Shown: piece by piece, positions 8,829-18,048 of the stretch
Position numbering within the stretch: position 1 is the stretch's first letter
Layout: each line of letters begins with the position of its first letter
From: Eubacteriales bacterium
Lineage (GTDB): Bacteria; Bacillota; Clostridia; Tissierellales; GPF-1
Assembly (NCBI GenBank): GCA_030625815.1
Contig: DAOUQF010000015.1
Coordinates: forward strand, 1-64,000
Reading direction: 5' to 3'
DNA: 64,000 nt
Program-made: the position numbers and the translations under genes
The notes under the pieces: generated by a model
Seen by the model: the letters and a program-made list of their open reading frames with translations, nothing else
Told to the model about the DNA's origin: nothing
Databases searched by the model: none

Positions 8829-10013
8829 CTAAGCCAATCCGGCTTCTTCTCTCAATGTTTCCGCAAGATCGGTCGCTTCCCAAGGAAGATCCAAATCTGT
8901 GCGTCCAAAATGTCCGTATGCCGCGAGCTGCCTGTAGATCGGGCGTCGAAGTTGAAGGGTTTCAATGATCTTCGCCGGGCGCAGATCAAAATGTTTCTTC
9001 ACCAATTCCTCGATCCGTTCTTCCTCTATTTTCGCGGTGCCAAAGGTATCCACAAAAATGGAAACAGGCTGAGCGACTCCAATGGCATAGGCCAATTGCA
9101 CTTCGCATTTCTCTGCCAGGCCTGCCGCAACCACGTTCTTCGCCACATAGCGCGCCGCGTATGCCGCGGAACGGTCAACCTTGGTACAGTCCTTTCCAGA
9201 GAAAGCGCCGCCGCCATGACGCGCATATCCGCCATAAGTGTCAACGATAATTTTCCGCCCCGTCAAACCAGCATCCCCTTGCGGTCCGCCGACAACGAAT
9301 CGACCCGTAGGATTGATCAAGAATCGCGTTTGCTCATCAATCAATTCCGCTGGAACAACCGGTAAAACCACCTTCTCGATCAAGTCTTTTTCAATTTGAT
9401 CATGCTCAACAATCGGTGAATGTTGAGAGGAGATAACAATCGTATCCACCCGCACGGGTGTATTGTCATGATATTCAATCGTAACCTGGGTTTTTCCGTC
9501 GGGACGCAAATACGCCAGGGTTCCATTTTTTCTCACTTCCGATAAACGAAACGCCAATTTATGCGCCAATGAAATCGGCAACGGCATCAATTCTTCCGTT
9601 TCGTTGCAAGCATATCCAAACATCAAGCCCTGATCGCCCGCTCCAAAATCGACTTCCGAAGAACCCGTTTCTTTCTTTTCCAATGAATTGTTCACACCCA
9701 TGGCAATGTCTGAAGATTGCTCGTCAATGGCAACCAAGACTCCGCAGGTATCACAATCAAATCCATATTTCGCACGGTCGTAACCAATCTCTCGAACCGT
9801 TTCACGAACCACTTTTTGCACATCCACATAATGATTGGTTGTAATCTCGCCGCAAACCAATACCAAACCCGTTGTTACAGAAGTCTCGCAGGCCACGCGC
9901 GCCATCGGATCATGCTTCATAATTTCATCCAAAATCGCGTCAGAGATTTGATCACAGATCTTATCTGGATGTCCTTCAGTGACAGACTCTGAAGTAAAGA
10001 ACCATTTTCTCAT
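8829..10013 (-). CDS. metK: S-adenosylmethionine synthetase
   Basis: 394 residues from ATG 10013, which has a perfect AGGAGG seven bases upstream. The frame is open 18 codons further, but that extension lies in the riboswitch leader. It makes S-adenosylmethionine from methionine and ATP in the cytoplasm. Visible signatures are [13 protein letters not shown] at the N-terminus, [12 protein letters not shown] (ATP/methionine loop) and [19 protein letters not shown] (phosphate loop). Length is normal. A SAM-I riboswitch in the leader shows feedback control by the product. The methyl-cycle link to the AI-2 (lsr) locus is only thematic; no luxS is in the window. Confidence 0.97.
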   Translation of the reverse strand: MRKWFFTSESVTEGHPDKICDQISDAILDEIMKHDPMARVACETSVTTGLVLVCGEITTNHYVDVQKVVRETVREIGYDRAKYGFDCDTCGVLVAIDEQSSDIAMGVNNSLEKKETGSSEVDFGAGDQGLMFGYACNETEELMPLPISLAHKLAFRLSEVRKNGTLAYLRPDGKTQVTIEYHDNTPVRVDTIVISSQHSPIVEHDQIEKDLIEKVVLPVVPAELIDEQTRFLINPTGRFVVGGPQGDAGLTGRKIIVDTYGGYARHGGGAFSGKDCTKVDRSAAYAARYVAKNVVAAGLAEKCEVQLAYAIGVAQPVSIFVDTFGTAKIEEERIEELVKKHFDLRPAKIIETLQLRRPIYRQLAAYGHFGRTDLDLPWEATDLAETLREEAGLA

Positions 10014-10051
10014 TTTTCTACCTCCTGATTGATCTGAACCTATCTGCAGAC

Positions 10052-10205
10052 ACAAAAAAAACCCCATGCGAAAGAGGTGTATTGCCTCTTCTAAGAGGTT
10101 TGCGCCTCCTCATCTTGCAACTTTTCGTTGCGGAATTAGCACCTAAATAAAATAGGTTGCTGGACTTCATCGGGCCGATTCCCTCCATCTCTCTGGATAA
10201 GGTTC
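10052..10205 (-). ncRNA. SAM-I (S-box) riboswitch upstream of metK
   Basis: The minus strand shows the S-box signature in order: CTTATC, AGAGAGATGGAGGGA, GGCCCGATGAAGTCCAGCAACC, then GGTGCTAATTCC, the GCAAC/GTTGC stem, and GATGAG closing P1 with CTTATC. After the aptamer come alternating AAGAGG and CCTCTT segments and a TTTTTTTT run near 10053-10060, which form the expression platform. SAM binding is known to favour the terminator in this class, so metK should be off when SAM is plentiful. Confidence 0.95.
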
Positions 10206-10276
10206 AGTTTCTTTATTTTTCAACGTTCAGTTTATCATTTCTCAAGAACCCTGTCAATCACTCAACCGGATTTATC

Positions 10277-10302
10277 ATAAAAAGGCGCATTACTGCGCCT
10301 AA
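10277..10302 (-). terminator. Terminator of the coiled-coil lipoprotein gene
   Basis: TAGGCGCA/TGCGCCT hairpin followed by five T residues on the minus strand, overlapping the stop codon. Confidence 0.7.
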
Positions 10303-11066
10303 ATTGTCCATTGCCCATGAATAATTCCCACCAACTTCCAATCAGTGCCGAATTTTTGGAAAACCAATCGCAAGGATCGCCAATCCATTCCCGCGTAACT
10401 CGGATTGAATCCGGTATAATAAAATTCGACAGTCTTGGAAAGCGGATAAAAAACTTCGTGGTTGGTGATCATATTTCCCGTTCCCAAGATCCAATTCAAA
10501 CTGACATGGGGTGCATTCAAGAAATCTTCGTCATAGACAAAGCTCAAATAATAATCGGCTTTGGTCAAATCGATGGGATCTCCGCTTCCAGCATAGCTTC
10601 CGAAGCTATAGAGTGCAGTATCCGTAAAAAAATCGCTGATTCCACTGCCCGTAAAAACCAAATCGCTTCCATTTACATATGGATATGGACTAAACCGAAT
10701 CCCTGTACTTGGATCTGAAACCCCTTCCAGGGCGGTAAAATCCTCATCGGCAATCATCTCCATAACCCGAAGCGCCAAACACATCACCTGCTCGTTGTCC
10801 GTATCCGCCACGGTCATGGTGATCCCATCCGCCATTTCATCGATCTTTTCTTGCAAGATCTGCCGATCTTTGATGAATTCTTCCTTAAGACCTTCCGTCA
10901 ATTGCAATTGCTCTTCCAGTGCGAGGGCTTTTTCCTTTGCAATTTCCAACTGCGTTTCAGCTTTAGACAAGGCGTTTTGCACCTCGCCTAAAGAAGCATC
11001 GGTGCATCCCGCAACTATTATAATCAGCAATAAAAAAATCCCTACTAGGGGGAGTCGTCTTTTCAT
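10299..11066 (-). CDS. Lipoprotein with coiled-coil stalk, function unknown
   Basis: 255 residues from the ATG at 11066 (GGAGGGTGCTG spacing; a GTG lies two codons upstream). A signal peptide ends in an AGC lipobox, so the protein is probably membrane-anchored outside. Residues about 25-75 form a Lys/Glu/Leu heptad coiled coil. The C-terminal 150 residues carry YPYVNGSDLVFTGSGI and resemble cell-surface domains of unknown function in Firmicutes; no catalytic motif is visible. It stands alone between the metK leader and the multidrug-efflux-like gene. Confidence 0.6.
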   Translation of the reverse strand: MKRRLPLVGIFLLLIIIVAGCTDASLGEVQNALSKAETQLEIAKEKALALEEQLQLTEGLKEEFIKDRQILQEKIDEMADGITMTVADTDNEQVMCLALRVMEMIADEDFTALEGVSDPSTGIRFSPYPYVNGSDLVFTGSGISDFFTDTALYSFGSYAGSGDPIDLTKADYYLSFVYDEDFLNAPHVSLNWILGTGNMITNHEVFYPLSKTVEFYYTGFNPSYAGMDWRSLRLVFQKFGTDWKLVGIIHGQWTI

Positions 11067-11095
11067 CAGCACCCTCCTTTCGAGATTTATATACC

Positions 11096-11563
11096 CTAAA
11101 CCAATAGGCTTGTCATGATAAATATGGCAAAGGCTCCCACAAGCCCGCCCGCAACAACAATGGGAAGCGCATGACGGAATTTAATATTCATTAGGGATGC
11201 CGCCAAACTGCCTGTCCATACACCGGTTCCCGGCAAAGGCAAGGCCACCAGTAAGAAGAGCCCCATATAAACACCCGTCTTCATCTTCTGGCTCTTTTTT
11301 ACGGTGCGATCCTCAAATCCACGTGCCAAAGGACTCACAACAGGGATATGATGCGTCCGCAAAAATCGACAGATCGGCTGCAAAAACAACAATAAAATAG
11401 GAATCACCAAGAGATTTCCAATCAAACTATACCCTAGACTCTCCCAGGGGGAAAACCCCATGGCAACACCGGCTGGAATTGCGCCCTTCACTTCGATGAT
11501 CGGCACCGCCCCCAATACCATCACATAGATGCGTGCAGGAAGTGCATGTAATAGTTCTAGCAT
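11096..11563 (-). CDS. Small multi-drug export family membrane protein (COG2426/PF06695)
   Basis: 155 residues from ATG 11563, with GGAGAGGAG upstream. The frame is open to 11695, but the extension crosses the tRNA-Pro promoter and gene on the other strand and is rejected. The sequence VPIIEVKGAIPAG, then GNLLVIP and a GTGVWTGSLAA segment, are family hallmarks: two inverted hydrophobic halves with re-entrant loops. The family name reflects early annotation; transport activity is not well established. Confidence 0.8.
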   Translation of the reverse strand: MLELLHALPARIYVMVLGAVPIIEVKGAIPAGVAMGFSPWESLGYSLIGNLLVIPILLLFLQPICRFLRTHHIPVVSPLARGFEDRTVKKSQKMKTGVYMGLFLLVALPLPGTGVWTGSLAASLMNIKFRHALPIVVAGGLVGAFAIFIMTSLLV

Positions 11564-11626
11564 TGCGCGCTCCTCTCCTTTTTTCAAATCTTCGCTATAA
11601 TTATATCGGATTTTCTCTTCTTTCGC

Positions 11627-11655
11627 TTGATTTTTTCTTCCGTACTCGCTATAAT
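11627..11655 (+). promoter_or_regulatory. tRNA-Pro promoter
   Basis: TTGATT at 11627-11632 and TATAAT at 11650-11655 with a 17-bp spacer, 13 bp before the tRNA 5' end. Confidence 0.85.
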
Positions 11656-11667
11656 AGGAACAGTCAT

Positions 11668-11744
11668 CGGGGTGTAGCGCAGTTTGGTAGCGCATCTGGT
11701 TTGGGACCAGAGGGCCGCGGGTTCAAATCCTGCCACCCCGACCA
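11668..11744 (+). tRNA. tRNA-Pro (anticodon TGG)
   Basis: 77 bases including an encoded CCA. The acceptor stem CGGGGTG pairs with CACCCCG; the anticodon stem TCTGG/CCAGA encloses TTTGGGA with anticodon TGG; the T-arm contains GGTTCAAATCC. It has its own promoter upstream and terminator downstream. Confidence 0.97.
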
Positions 11745-11749
11745 TGCGT

Positions 11750-11779
11750 GAGATGGACCTTTGGTTCATCTCATTTTTT
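11750..11779 (+). terminator. tRNA-Pro terminator
   Basis: GAGATGGACC/GGTTCATCTC hairpin with a TTT loop and a following ATTTTTT run. Confidence 0.85.
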
Positions 11780-11794
11780 CGTTAGGAGAAAATA

Positions 11795-13657
11795 ATGAAC
11801 GGATACTTACCCACCACAAAAAACGAAATGAAGTTTCTCGGTTGGGACCAGGCTGATTTTGTCTTGGTTTCAGGCGATGCCTATGTGGATCATCCCAGCT
11901 TCGGGCCAGCCGTCATCGGCCGCGTCCTGGAGAAAATGGGCTATCGCGTTGCAATCCTCGATCAGCCGGAGTGGAAACACTGCCAGGATTTCCAACAATT
12001 TGGCAAGCCGCGGCTTGGCTTTCTGATTACCAGCGGCAATATCGATTCCATGGTGAATCACTACACCGTTGCCAAAAAGAGACGAAGCCAAGATCTCTAC
12101 TCCCCGGGAGGAGAAGCCGGAAAGCGGCCTGACCGGGCGACCATCGTCTATTCGCAGCGGGCGCGGGAAGCCTATCCCGACACGCCAATTATCTTAGGCG
12201 GCATCGAGGCCAGTTTGCGGCGATTCGCTCATTACGACTATTGGTCCGACACCGTTCGCCGATCCATTCTGCTGGATGCAAAGGCCGATCTCTTGGTCTA
12301 TGGCATGGGTGAAAAACCCATTATGGAAATCGCAGAAAATCTCGACAATGGCTTGGATATCGCTTATATCCGCCATATCCCCGGAACCTGCTATCTGGTT
12401 CATTCGGAAGAGGAAGTCTATGACGCCGTTTCCCTGCCGGGATATGACGCCATCAAAATCGATAAAATCGCCTTCAATCAGGCGTTTCAATTGTCCTATG
12501 AAGAACAAGACCCCATTCGGGGCAAGACCTTGATTCAACAGCACGGGACTCGATTCCTTGTACAGAATCCCCCCATGCAGCCCGCAAACGAATCTGAATT
12601 GGATTGGATCTATGCCCTTCCATTTCAGCGGGAGATCCATCCAAAATATCAAAAACAAGGCGTACCCGCCTTTGAAGAAATCCGCTTTTCTTTAACCAGC
12701 AATCGAGGCTGCTTTGGAAATTGCTCCTTTTGCGCCCTGGCTTTTCATCAGGGACGGATCGTTCAATCCCGAAGCCATGACTCCATTATCGAGGAAGCGG
12801 AAGACATGATTGACGACCCCAAATTCAAGGGCTATATCCATGACGTGGGCGGACCGACGGCGAATTTCCGACGCCCATCCTGCGATCGGCAAATGAAGAT
12901 TGGAACCTGCAAGAAAAAGCAATGCCTGTTTCCAAAACCATGTAAAGAACTGGTCGCCGATCATTCCGACTACCTGTCATTATTGCGCAAGCTTCGTCAT
13001 TTGCGCGGTGTGAAAAAGGTTTTTGTCCGTTCGGGAATTCGATACGATTACGTCTTGGCGGATCAGAAAACTAATTTTATCAAAGAACTGTCCGAACATC
13101 ATGTCAGCGGACAATTGCGAATTGCTCCGGAGCATATTTCCGATCGCGTTCTCAATCAGATGGGCAAGCCCGGCAAAGATGTCTATCTTCGCTTTATGAA
13201 GGAATTCGATAAAGTCAACAAGGAACTCGGCATGGATCAATACCTGGTTCCCTATTTGATGAGTTCTCATCCAGGGAGCACTTTAAAGGATGCCATTGCT
13301 TTGGCCGAGTTTCTTAGAGACATTCACCATCAACCGGAACAGGTGCAGGATTTCTATCCGACACCCGGCACGCGCTCCACTGCGATCTACTACACAGAAC
13401 TCGATCCGAATACAGGAAATCCCGTCTATGTGCCAAAAACACAGAAAGAAAAGGCCATGCAGCGCGCCTTGATGCAATATAGAAATCCAAGAAATGCGCG
13501 GCTTGTGCGAAAAGCCCTGCATCTGGCACATCGAGAAAATTTAATAGGGACCGGGCCCCGTGCCTTAGTGGCACCGGAACGGGGACATAAACCCTCCCAC
13601 ACGAATCCATCGTCCCAGCGTTCCGCAGGGAAACGAAACAAACGCAAACGTTCATAA
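11795..13657 (+). CDS. YgiQ-family radical SAM protein
   Basis: 620 residues. An N-terminal B12-binding-like alpha/beta region (about 1-250, with GGIEASLRRFAHYDYWSD) precedes the radical SAM core with CFGNCSFC (Cx3Cx2C, near residue 310), which binds the 4Fe-4S cluster. A basic tail of about 60 residues (RNKRKRS end) follows. The length and order match the YgiQ/UPF0313 family; the reaction of this family is not established. AGGAGA lies before ATG 11795. The polysaccharide deacetylase starts 18 bp after its stop, so the two may be co-transcribed. Confidence 0.9.
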   Translation: MNGYLPTTKNEMKFLGWDQADFVLVSGDAYVDHPSFGPAVIGRVLEKMGYRVAILDQPEWKHCQDFQQFGKPRLGFLITSGNIDSMVNHYTVAKKRRSQDLYSPGGEAGKRPDRATIVYSQRAREAYPDTPIILGGIEASLRRFAHYDYWSDTVRRSILLDAKADLLVYGMGEKPIMEIAENLDNGLDIAYIRHIPGTCYLVHSEEEVYDAVSLPGYDAIKIDKIAFNQAFQLSYEEQDPIRGKTLIQQHGTRFLVQNPPMQPANESELDWIYALPFQREIHPKYQKQGVPAFEEIRFSLTSNRGCFGNCSFCALAFHQGRIVQSRSHDSIIEEAEDMIDDPKFKGYIHDVGGPTANFRRPSCDRQMKIGTCKKKQCLFPKPCKELVADHSDYLSLLRKLRHLRGVKKVFVRSGIRYDYVLADQKTNFIKELSEHHVSGQLRIAPEHISDRVLNQMGKPGKDVYLRFMKEFDKVNKELGMDQYLVPYLMSSHPGSTLKDAIALAEFLRDIHHQPEQVQDFYPTPGTRSTAIYYTELDPNTGNPVYVPKTQKEKAMQRALMQYRNPRNARLVRKALHLAHRENLIGTGPRALVAPERGHKPSHTNPSSQRSAGKRNKRKRS

Positions 13658-13675
13658 TCGTCAGGAGGTTTCCAT

Positions 13676-14596
13676 ATGCTTAAAAAGAGTGTACTGTTTC
13701 TTCTTCTCCTTTTCAGCCTTGCCACCATTGGATTCGGGCTTGAGGATGAAACGGTCATAACAGAAACCATAGAATCAAGCGGTCAAATTCCCGTTTTGAT
13801 GTATCACCATATTTTACCGGAAAATCAAAGGTTGGCGCTGCCCTACAATGCAGCGATCATCTCCTTCGAATCCTTTAAGCGTCAGATGGGTTGGTTGCAT
13901 GATATGGGATGGACGGCACTTTCTTTGGAAGAATTTTACGATGCTTTAACAAGTGATACGCCTGTGCCGGAAAAATCCTTTGTGATTACCTTCGACGACG
14001 GATACGCCAGCAATCTCTTCTTCGCCTTCCCAACCCTTAATCGGTACAACTTCCCGGCAACGGAGTTTATCATCACCGCCAACCTGGAAGAGGAAACGCG
14101 GAAATGGGATGGAAAAAAATTGTCGTGGAAAGACGTCGAGGCCATCTCCTCCGTCTTTAGCATCCAGTCGCACAGCCACACTTTCCATCAAATGCAAGAA
14201 GGCAAGCCATTGCTTGCGGTGAAAACGCAAGAAGAAATCCAAGAAGACCTTGATTTCGCCTGGAAAGAGATCGATCGACATATCGAACCGGGATTTCGCG
14301 CCTTTTCCTATCCCTACGGCGTCGCGAGCGAAACAGCCATGGAAGTTTTAAACAATCAGAATGTACGACTTGCTTTTACGACAACAGAAGGCTACGTGAC
14401 CAAAGAATCGGATCCCTTGCTGATCCCACGGTTTTCCATTACGCCTTCCGTGTCTCTGGATAATTTTAAAACCATCTTTATTCAAAATCTGCCAGAATCG
14501 CAAGATCTTGAATCTGAATATAATCTCGAAACCGAACCGGATCAAACAATGGATTCCGAAATCGATCCAGAAGACAACAAGGACCCTCGCGAATAA
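13676..14596 (+). CDS. Secreted polysaccharide deacetylase (NodB domain)
   Basis: 306 residues. A signal peptide (about 1-20) is followed by the NodB/CE4 fold: VLMYHHI, then motif 1 TFDDGY with the catalytic base and metal Asp, motif 2 HSHTFH with two metal His, and motif 3 FSYPYG. An acidic, Glu/Asp-rich tail (about 275-306) closes the protein. It probably removes acetyl groups from peptidoglycan or another exported polysaccharide. AGGAGG precedes the ATG. Confidence 0.9.
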   Translation: MLKKSVLFLLLLFSLATIGFGLEDETVITETIESSGQIPVLMYHHILPENQRLALPYNAAIISFESFKRQMGWLHDMGWTALSLEEFYDALTSDTPVPEKSFVITFDDGYASNLFFAFPTLNRYNFPATEFIITANLEEETRKWDGKKLSWKDVEAISSVFSIQSHSHTFHQMQEGKPLLAVKTQEEIQEDLDFAWKEIDRHIEPGFRAFSYPYGVASETAMEVLNNQNVRLAFTTTEGYVTKESDPLLIPRFSITPSVSLDNFKTIFIQNLPESQDLESEYNLETEPDQTMDSEIDPEDNKDPRE

Positions 14597-14612
14597 ATCG
14601 CGAGGGCCTTTT
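14584..14612 (+). terminator. Terminator of the deacetylase gene
   Basis: CCCTCGCGA/TCGCGAGGG perfect stem with an ATAAA loop, then CCTTTTC; the deacetylase stop codon lies in the loop. Confidence 0.85.
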
Positions 14613-15263
14613 CTATTCAAAGAAGTCCATGATTTCACAGGTGAAATCCCCAAAATCCTGAATGTCTTTTTTCAGTGAAATCAATAATTTTTCCGTGTCC
14701 CGCTCCCGGATGCAAGCAATAATTTCCTGATGGTAGCGCGTATCATTGTGAACCACATTCTCCCATCGATTCCAATACAATTGCGCATAGGCGCGCTTCA
14801 GTCGATTCATAATCCGCTCCAACTCACCATAAGCGCATTCATTCCGTGTAAACGCCATCAATTGCAGATGGAAACTCGCATTGTTCTCCCAATGGGTCCA
14901 AACATCCTGATCCGCCGCATGGCTCTTCTTTTCATGCTCTTCCAGTTTTTTAATTTGCGCCTCATAGAATTTGTCCATATTTGCCTTGATCAAACCGCCT
15001 TCCAACAGGTATCGAAATTGAAGCATGTCTTCGATATCCTCTCGGGTAAGCCGGATCACCTCATACCCATACCGCGGTATATTTCGCAAGACTCCATCAT
15101 TGCATAAGGACAACAGCGCTTCACGAACTGGTGATTTGCTGCAATGATACTTTTCCATCAACTCTTTTTCATTGATAATTTGATTCGGCTTAAATTCGTA
15201 ATTCAATATATCTTTAAAAACAGAATCGTAAATCATCTCTTTCAAACTTATTTTTGCAGCCAT
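14613..15263 (-). CDS. GntR-family regulator, FadR subfamily
   Basis: 216 residues. The N-terminal winged helix has LMEKYHCSKSPVREALLSLC, the GntR recognition helix signature. The C-terminal FCD domain (about 80-210) is all helical and has His residues spaced as in metal/ligand-binding FCD proteins (HLQL, YHQEI). It is divergent from the cysteine-desulfidase-family gene, whose promoter carries an 18-bp palindrome of the FadR-operator type, so it is probably that gene's local repressor. The effector is unknown. Confidence 0.88.
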   Translation of the reverse strand: MAAKISLKEMIYDSVFKDILNYEFKPNQIINEKELMEKYHCSKSPVREALLSLCNDGVLRNIPRYGYEVIRLTREDIEDMLQFRYLLEGGLIKANMDKFYEAQIKKLEEHEKKSHAADQDVWTHWENNASFHLQLMAFTRNECAYGELERIMNRLKRAYAQLYWNRWENVVHNDTRYHQEIIACIRERDTEKLLISLKKDIQDFGDFTCEIMDFFE

Positions 15264-15463
15264 GCTTTCAGTCCTCCAACACTGGATTTGTCTTTATTAA
15301 TTATATATATTCCACTTGCCTCTGTAAAGTATTCCACTCCTCTGCTTTCCCTAATATTCCTATAATTTGCGCACGATACACAGAAAGGAAAACCTCAGTT
15401 AGTATCACTTTACCCATTACAACTCATGCGAGAATTGAACTTGCGTTAATTTTCTGAAAAAGG

Positions 15464-15517
15464 TTGACTCGGGAATTGTAATTAGATATACTATTGGTGT
15501 GATCAGTAAACGTATCA
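15464..15517 (+). promoter_or_regulatory. Promoter and palindromic operator of the cysteine-desulfidase-family gene
   Basis: TTGACT (15464-15469), 17-bp spacer, TATACT (15487-15492). Immediately downstream, covering the expected transcription start, is TGATCAGTAAACGTATCA (15500-15517), which reads as TGAT-nn-GT-nn-AC-nn-ATCA, a symmetric site with the GT...AC core usual for FadR-type GntR proteins. Repression by the divergent GntR protein is inferred. Confidence 0.7.
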
Positions 15518-15551
15518 ATGATGTTTTTTGATGGAAAAAGAGGAGATTCTT

Positions 15552-16838
15552 ATGAAAAAGGAAATTACTACTGCCTATCTTCAGATGCTCAAACAAGAGC
15601 TGATCCCCGCTTTAGGCTGCACCGAACCGATTGCAATCGCTCTGGCTGCGGCAAAAGCGCGTGAAATACTGGGACAATTTCCCGAATCATTGGAAATTCG
15701 TTGCAGTGGAAACATCATCAAGAACGTAAAAAGTGTTGTTGTTCCCTATTCCGGTGGACTAAAAGGAATTGAAGCAGCCGCTACCCTCGGCATGATCGGC
15801 GGCAATCCCAATGGCGACTTAGAGGTGCTTTCCGACATAACGGATCAGCACCGCCAACAAACCCAAGAACTGCTGGCTGCCGACTTCACCACTTGCAAAC
15901 TGCAAGAAAACGTAGACAACCTATATGTCGTTGCCACCGTACGCCTCAACGCGGAATTTGCCGAGGTAACGATCATCAACCGACATACCCTTATTTCAAA
16001 AATCGTAAAGAATGGAGAGGTTCTCTTCGAACTTCCTGCACATACTGCTGCAAGCAACAATTCCAATAAAGACTCGCTGTTATCGGTAAAAAGCATTTTG
16101 AAATTTGCAAATACCGTTGAGATCAAAGCTGTTAAAGAGGTTCTTGATCGACAAGTCAAACTAAATTCAGAAATCGCAACCTGCGGACTTGACCATGACT
16201 ACGGCGCGCAAGTTGGAAAGACCCTGATTCAAAATTACGGCAATGACACACCGACTCGCGCAAAAGCAATCGCAGCGGCAGGTTCCGACGCCCGAATGAG
16301 CGGATGCCCAAAACCAGTCGTTATCAATTCCGGAAGCGGAAACCAAGGCCTTGCGGTATCCTTGCCTGTGATTGAATACGCCAATTCCCTGGGTGTTGGA
16401 GAAGAGAAGCTATACAGAGCGCTTTGCATCAGCAACCTGGTCGCCATTCATTTGAAAAAGAATATTGGAAACCTCTCCGCTTTTTGTGGAGCTGTATCAG
16501 CGGCAAGCGCTGCCGGCGCCGCCATCACTTACCTGCATGACGGAACCTACGAACAAATCTCCAATACCATTATCAATACGATGGCAAACATCGGCGGCAT
16601 TGTCTGCGATGGAGCCAAACCTTCCTGTGCGGCGAAAATCGCTTCCTCTGTTGATGCGGCGATTCTGGGACATGTCATGAGCATGAAGGGACACACCTTC
16701 CTTCGCGGCGAGGGAATTGTGCAGGATGATATTGAATCGACCATCAAGAGCATCGGATATGTCGGACGCGTCGGCATGAAAAACACGGATCTGGAAATCC
16801 TCAATATCATGACGAACCAAGTTCGCTTTTGTTCCTAA
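15552..16838 (+). CDS. L-cysteine desulfidase / UPF0597 (YhaM) family protein
   Basis: 428 residues from ATG 15552 (GAGGAG six bases upstream; the frame opens at 15528 without a site). The N-terminal LGCTEPIAIALAAAKA is the hallmark of the family, and further conserved Cys occur in SGCPKP, in SAFCGAVSAASAAGAA and in GAKPSCAAK; these hold the Fe-S cluster in the related serine-dehydratase fold. Characterised members break L-cysteine into pyruvate, ammonia and sulfide; other substrates are possible. It is monocistronic, with its own promoter, operator and terminator. Confidence 0.85.
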   Translation: MKKEITTAYLQMLKQELIPALGCTEPIAIALAAAKAREILGQFPESLEIRCSGNIIKNVKSVVVPYSGGLKGIEAAATLGMIGGNPNGDLEVLSDITDQHRQQTQELLAADFTTCKLQENVDNLYVVATVRLNAEFAEVTIINRHTLISKIVKNGEVLFELPAHTAASNNSNKDSLLSVKSILKFANTVEIKAVKEVLDRQVKLNSEIATCGLDHDYGAQVGKTLIQNYGNDTPTRAKAIAAAGSDARMSGCPKPVVINSGSGNQGLAVSLPVIEYANSLGVGEEKLYRALCISNLVAIHLKKNIGNLSAFCGAVSAASAAGAAITYLHDGTYEQISNTIINTMANIGGIVCDGAKPSCAAKIASSVDAAILGHVMSMKGHTFLRGEGIVQDDIESTIKSIGYVGRVGMKNTDLEILNIMTNQVRFCS

Positions 16839-16847
16839 CGCGCACGC

Positions 16848-16887
16848 AAAACCCCCTCTCCGCCACGATTGGCGGAAAGGGGGTTTT
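16848..16887. terminator. Bidirectional terminator
   Basis: AAAACCCCCT pairs with AGGGGGTTTT around an inner CCGCCA/TGGCGG stem. It lies between the converging desulfidase gene and lsrB. Confidence 0.85.
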
Positions 16888-16900
16888 TGTTCGTTTCGTA

Positions 16901-18004
16901 TTAGAAATTATAATTATCAATATTGTTAATGTCAAAGATGGTTCTCTCTGGCAACAATACAACGCCAGAATCATCCGCCACATAATCAGAACCCAAAACT
17001 GAGTTCGGAAGAATTTCAACTTCGCCGATTGTTGGGATGTCAATGGTATCGCCCACAACAAATTCGTTGCCTGCGCCTAACCAATATGCGATATACGCGC
17101 CCATTGCGCCTTGAATGCCGCAATCCCACAAACCGAACTGAGTTAAAGTACCATCTTTAATAAAGTCTCTCATCGAGCTTGGCGTTGCAAATCCTGTGAT
17201 GATAACATCTTCAGAATCTTTGCCCAGGTTTTTGGCTGCCTGTGCCATTCCTGGCAATGCAGTTGAATCCGGACAAATGATCGCGTCAATCTCTGGATAT
17301 GTATTCAAGATTGATTCACCCACTTGGATTGATTTTTGAGCATTGGACTCGCCATACTCGGTAGTCAGCAAGTTCCATCCTGGGAATTCTGCTTCTACGT
17401 ATTTTTTCGCTTCTTCAACCCATGAGTTTTGGTCGGTTACAGTTGGGCTGGAATAGAAGAATGCAAAATCGATTTCCGCATTTTTCGCATCATCCATTTG
17501 CTCTGCTACCATATCAACCAACATTTTGCCCAATTGCTCTGGCGTTCCTTGGCTGACCATCAATGATCGGTATTCAGCGTTAACATCCGAGTCCCAAGTT
17601 ACGATTTTCATGCCTTCTTCTAATGCCGATTTCAACGCTTCATTCAAGCCGTCAGGCGAGTTTGAAGAAACCGCGATCGCCGTGTATCCTTGATTGACCG
17701 CACTGTTGATAACCTGCACTTGATCCGCTACCGTTGCATTTGGCGTTCCATCATATTTGCATTCAAATCCAACTTCTTCCGCAATCGCTTGCGCCCCAAC
17801 ATTGGCAGATTCAAAGAACATGTTTCCTGTCAATTTTGGAATAAAAACAACCGATACATCAGACGGATCCAAAATCTCTGTTGCTGATTCCGCCGCTGGT
17901 TCTGCTGCCGCTGGTTCTGCCGCAGTCTCAGAAGCCGCACACCCTGTTACGAGAGTTAACAACATCATCAATACAAGTACAAGTGATAAACCTTTTTTGT
18001 TCAT
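16901..18004 (-). CDS. lsrB: AI-2 ABC transporter substrate-binding lipoprotein
   Basis: 367 residues. Lipoprotein signal with TGCAA lipobox, an Ala/Glu-rich linker (about 25-45), then a periplasmic-binding-protein fold. It matches remembered enteric LsrB closely: FIPKL, TWDSD, FFYSSPTVTDQN, GFATP and a C-terminal LLPERTIF. The AI-2 ligands Lys (in IPKL), Asp (WDSD), Asp-Gln (TDQ) and Pro (ALP) are present. Two residues after that Pro the enteric Ala is Met here. It is the last gene of lsrACDB, 44 bp after lsrD. Confidence 0.9.
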   Translation of the reverse strand: MNKKGLSLVLVLMMLLTLVTGCAASETAAEPAAAEPAAESATEILDPSDVSVVFIPKLTGNMFFESANVGAQAIAEEVGFECKYDGTPNATVADQVQVINSAVNQGYTAIAVSSNSPDGLNEALKSALEEGMKIVTWDSDVNAEYRSLMVSQGTPEQLGKMLVDMVAEQMDDAKNAEIDFAFFYSSPTVTDQNSWVEEAKKYVEAEFPGWNLLTTEYGESNAQKSIQVGESILNTYPEIDAIICPDSTALPGMAQAAKNLGKDSEDVIITGFATPSSMRDFIKDGTLTQFGLWDCGIQGAMGAYIAYWLGAGNEFVVGDTIDIPTIGEVEILPNSVLGSDYVADDSGVVLLPERTIFDINNIDNYNF

Positions 18005-18048
18005 TGCTTATTCCTCCCTTTTATAATAATAGCCATATGTTTCGACCA

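Noticed and set aside
10014-10067. Upstream start for metK
   Set aside because: The extension lies in the riboswitch leader, and ATG 10013 has a perfect AGGAGG.
11564-11695. Possible 44-residue N-terminal extension of the small multi-drug export protein
   Set aside because: It runs through the tRNA-Pro promoter and gene; the internal ATG at 11563 has a good ribosome binding site and begins the family homology.
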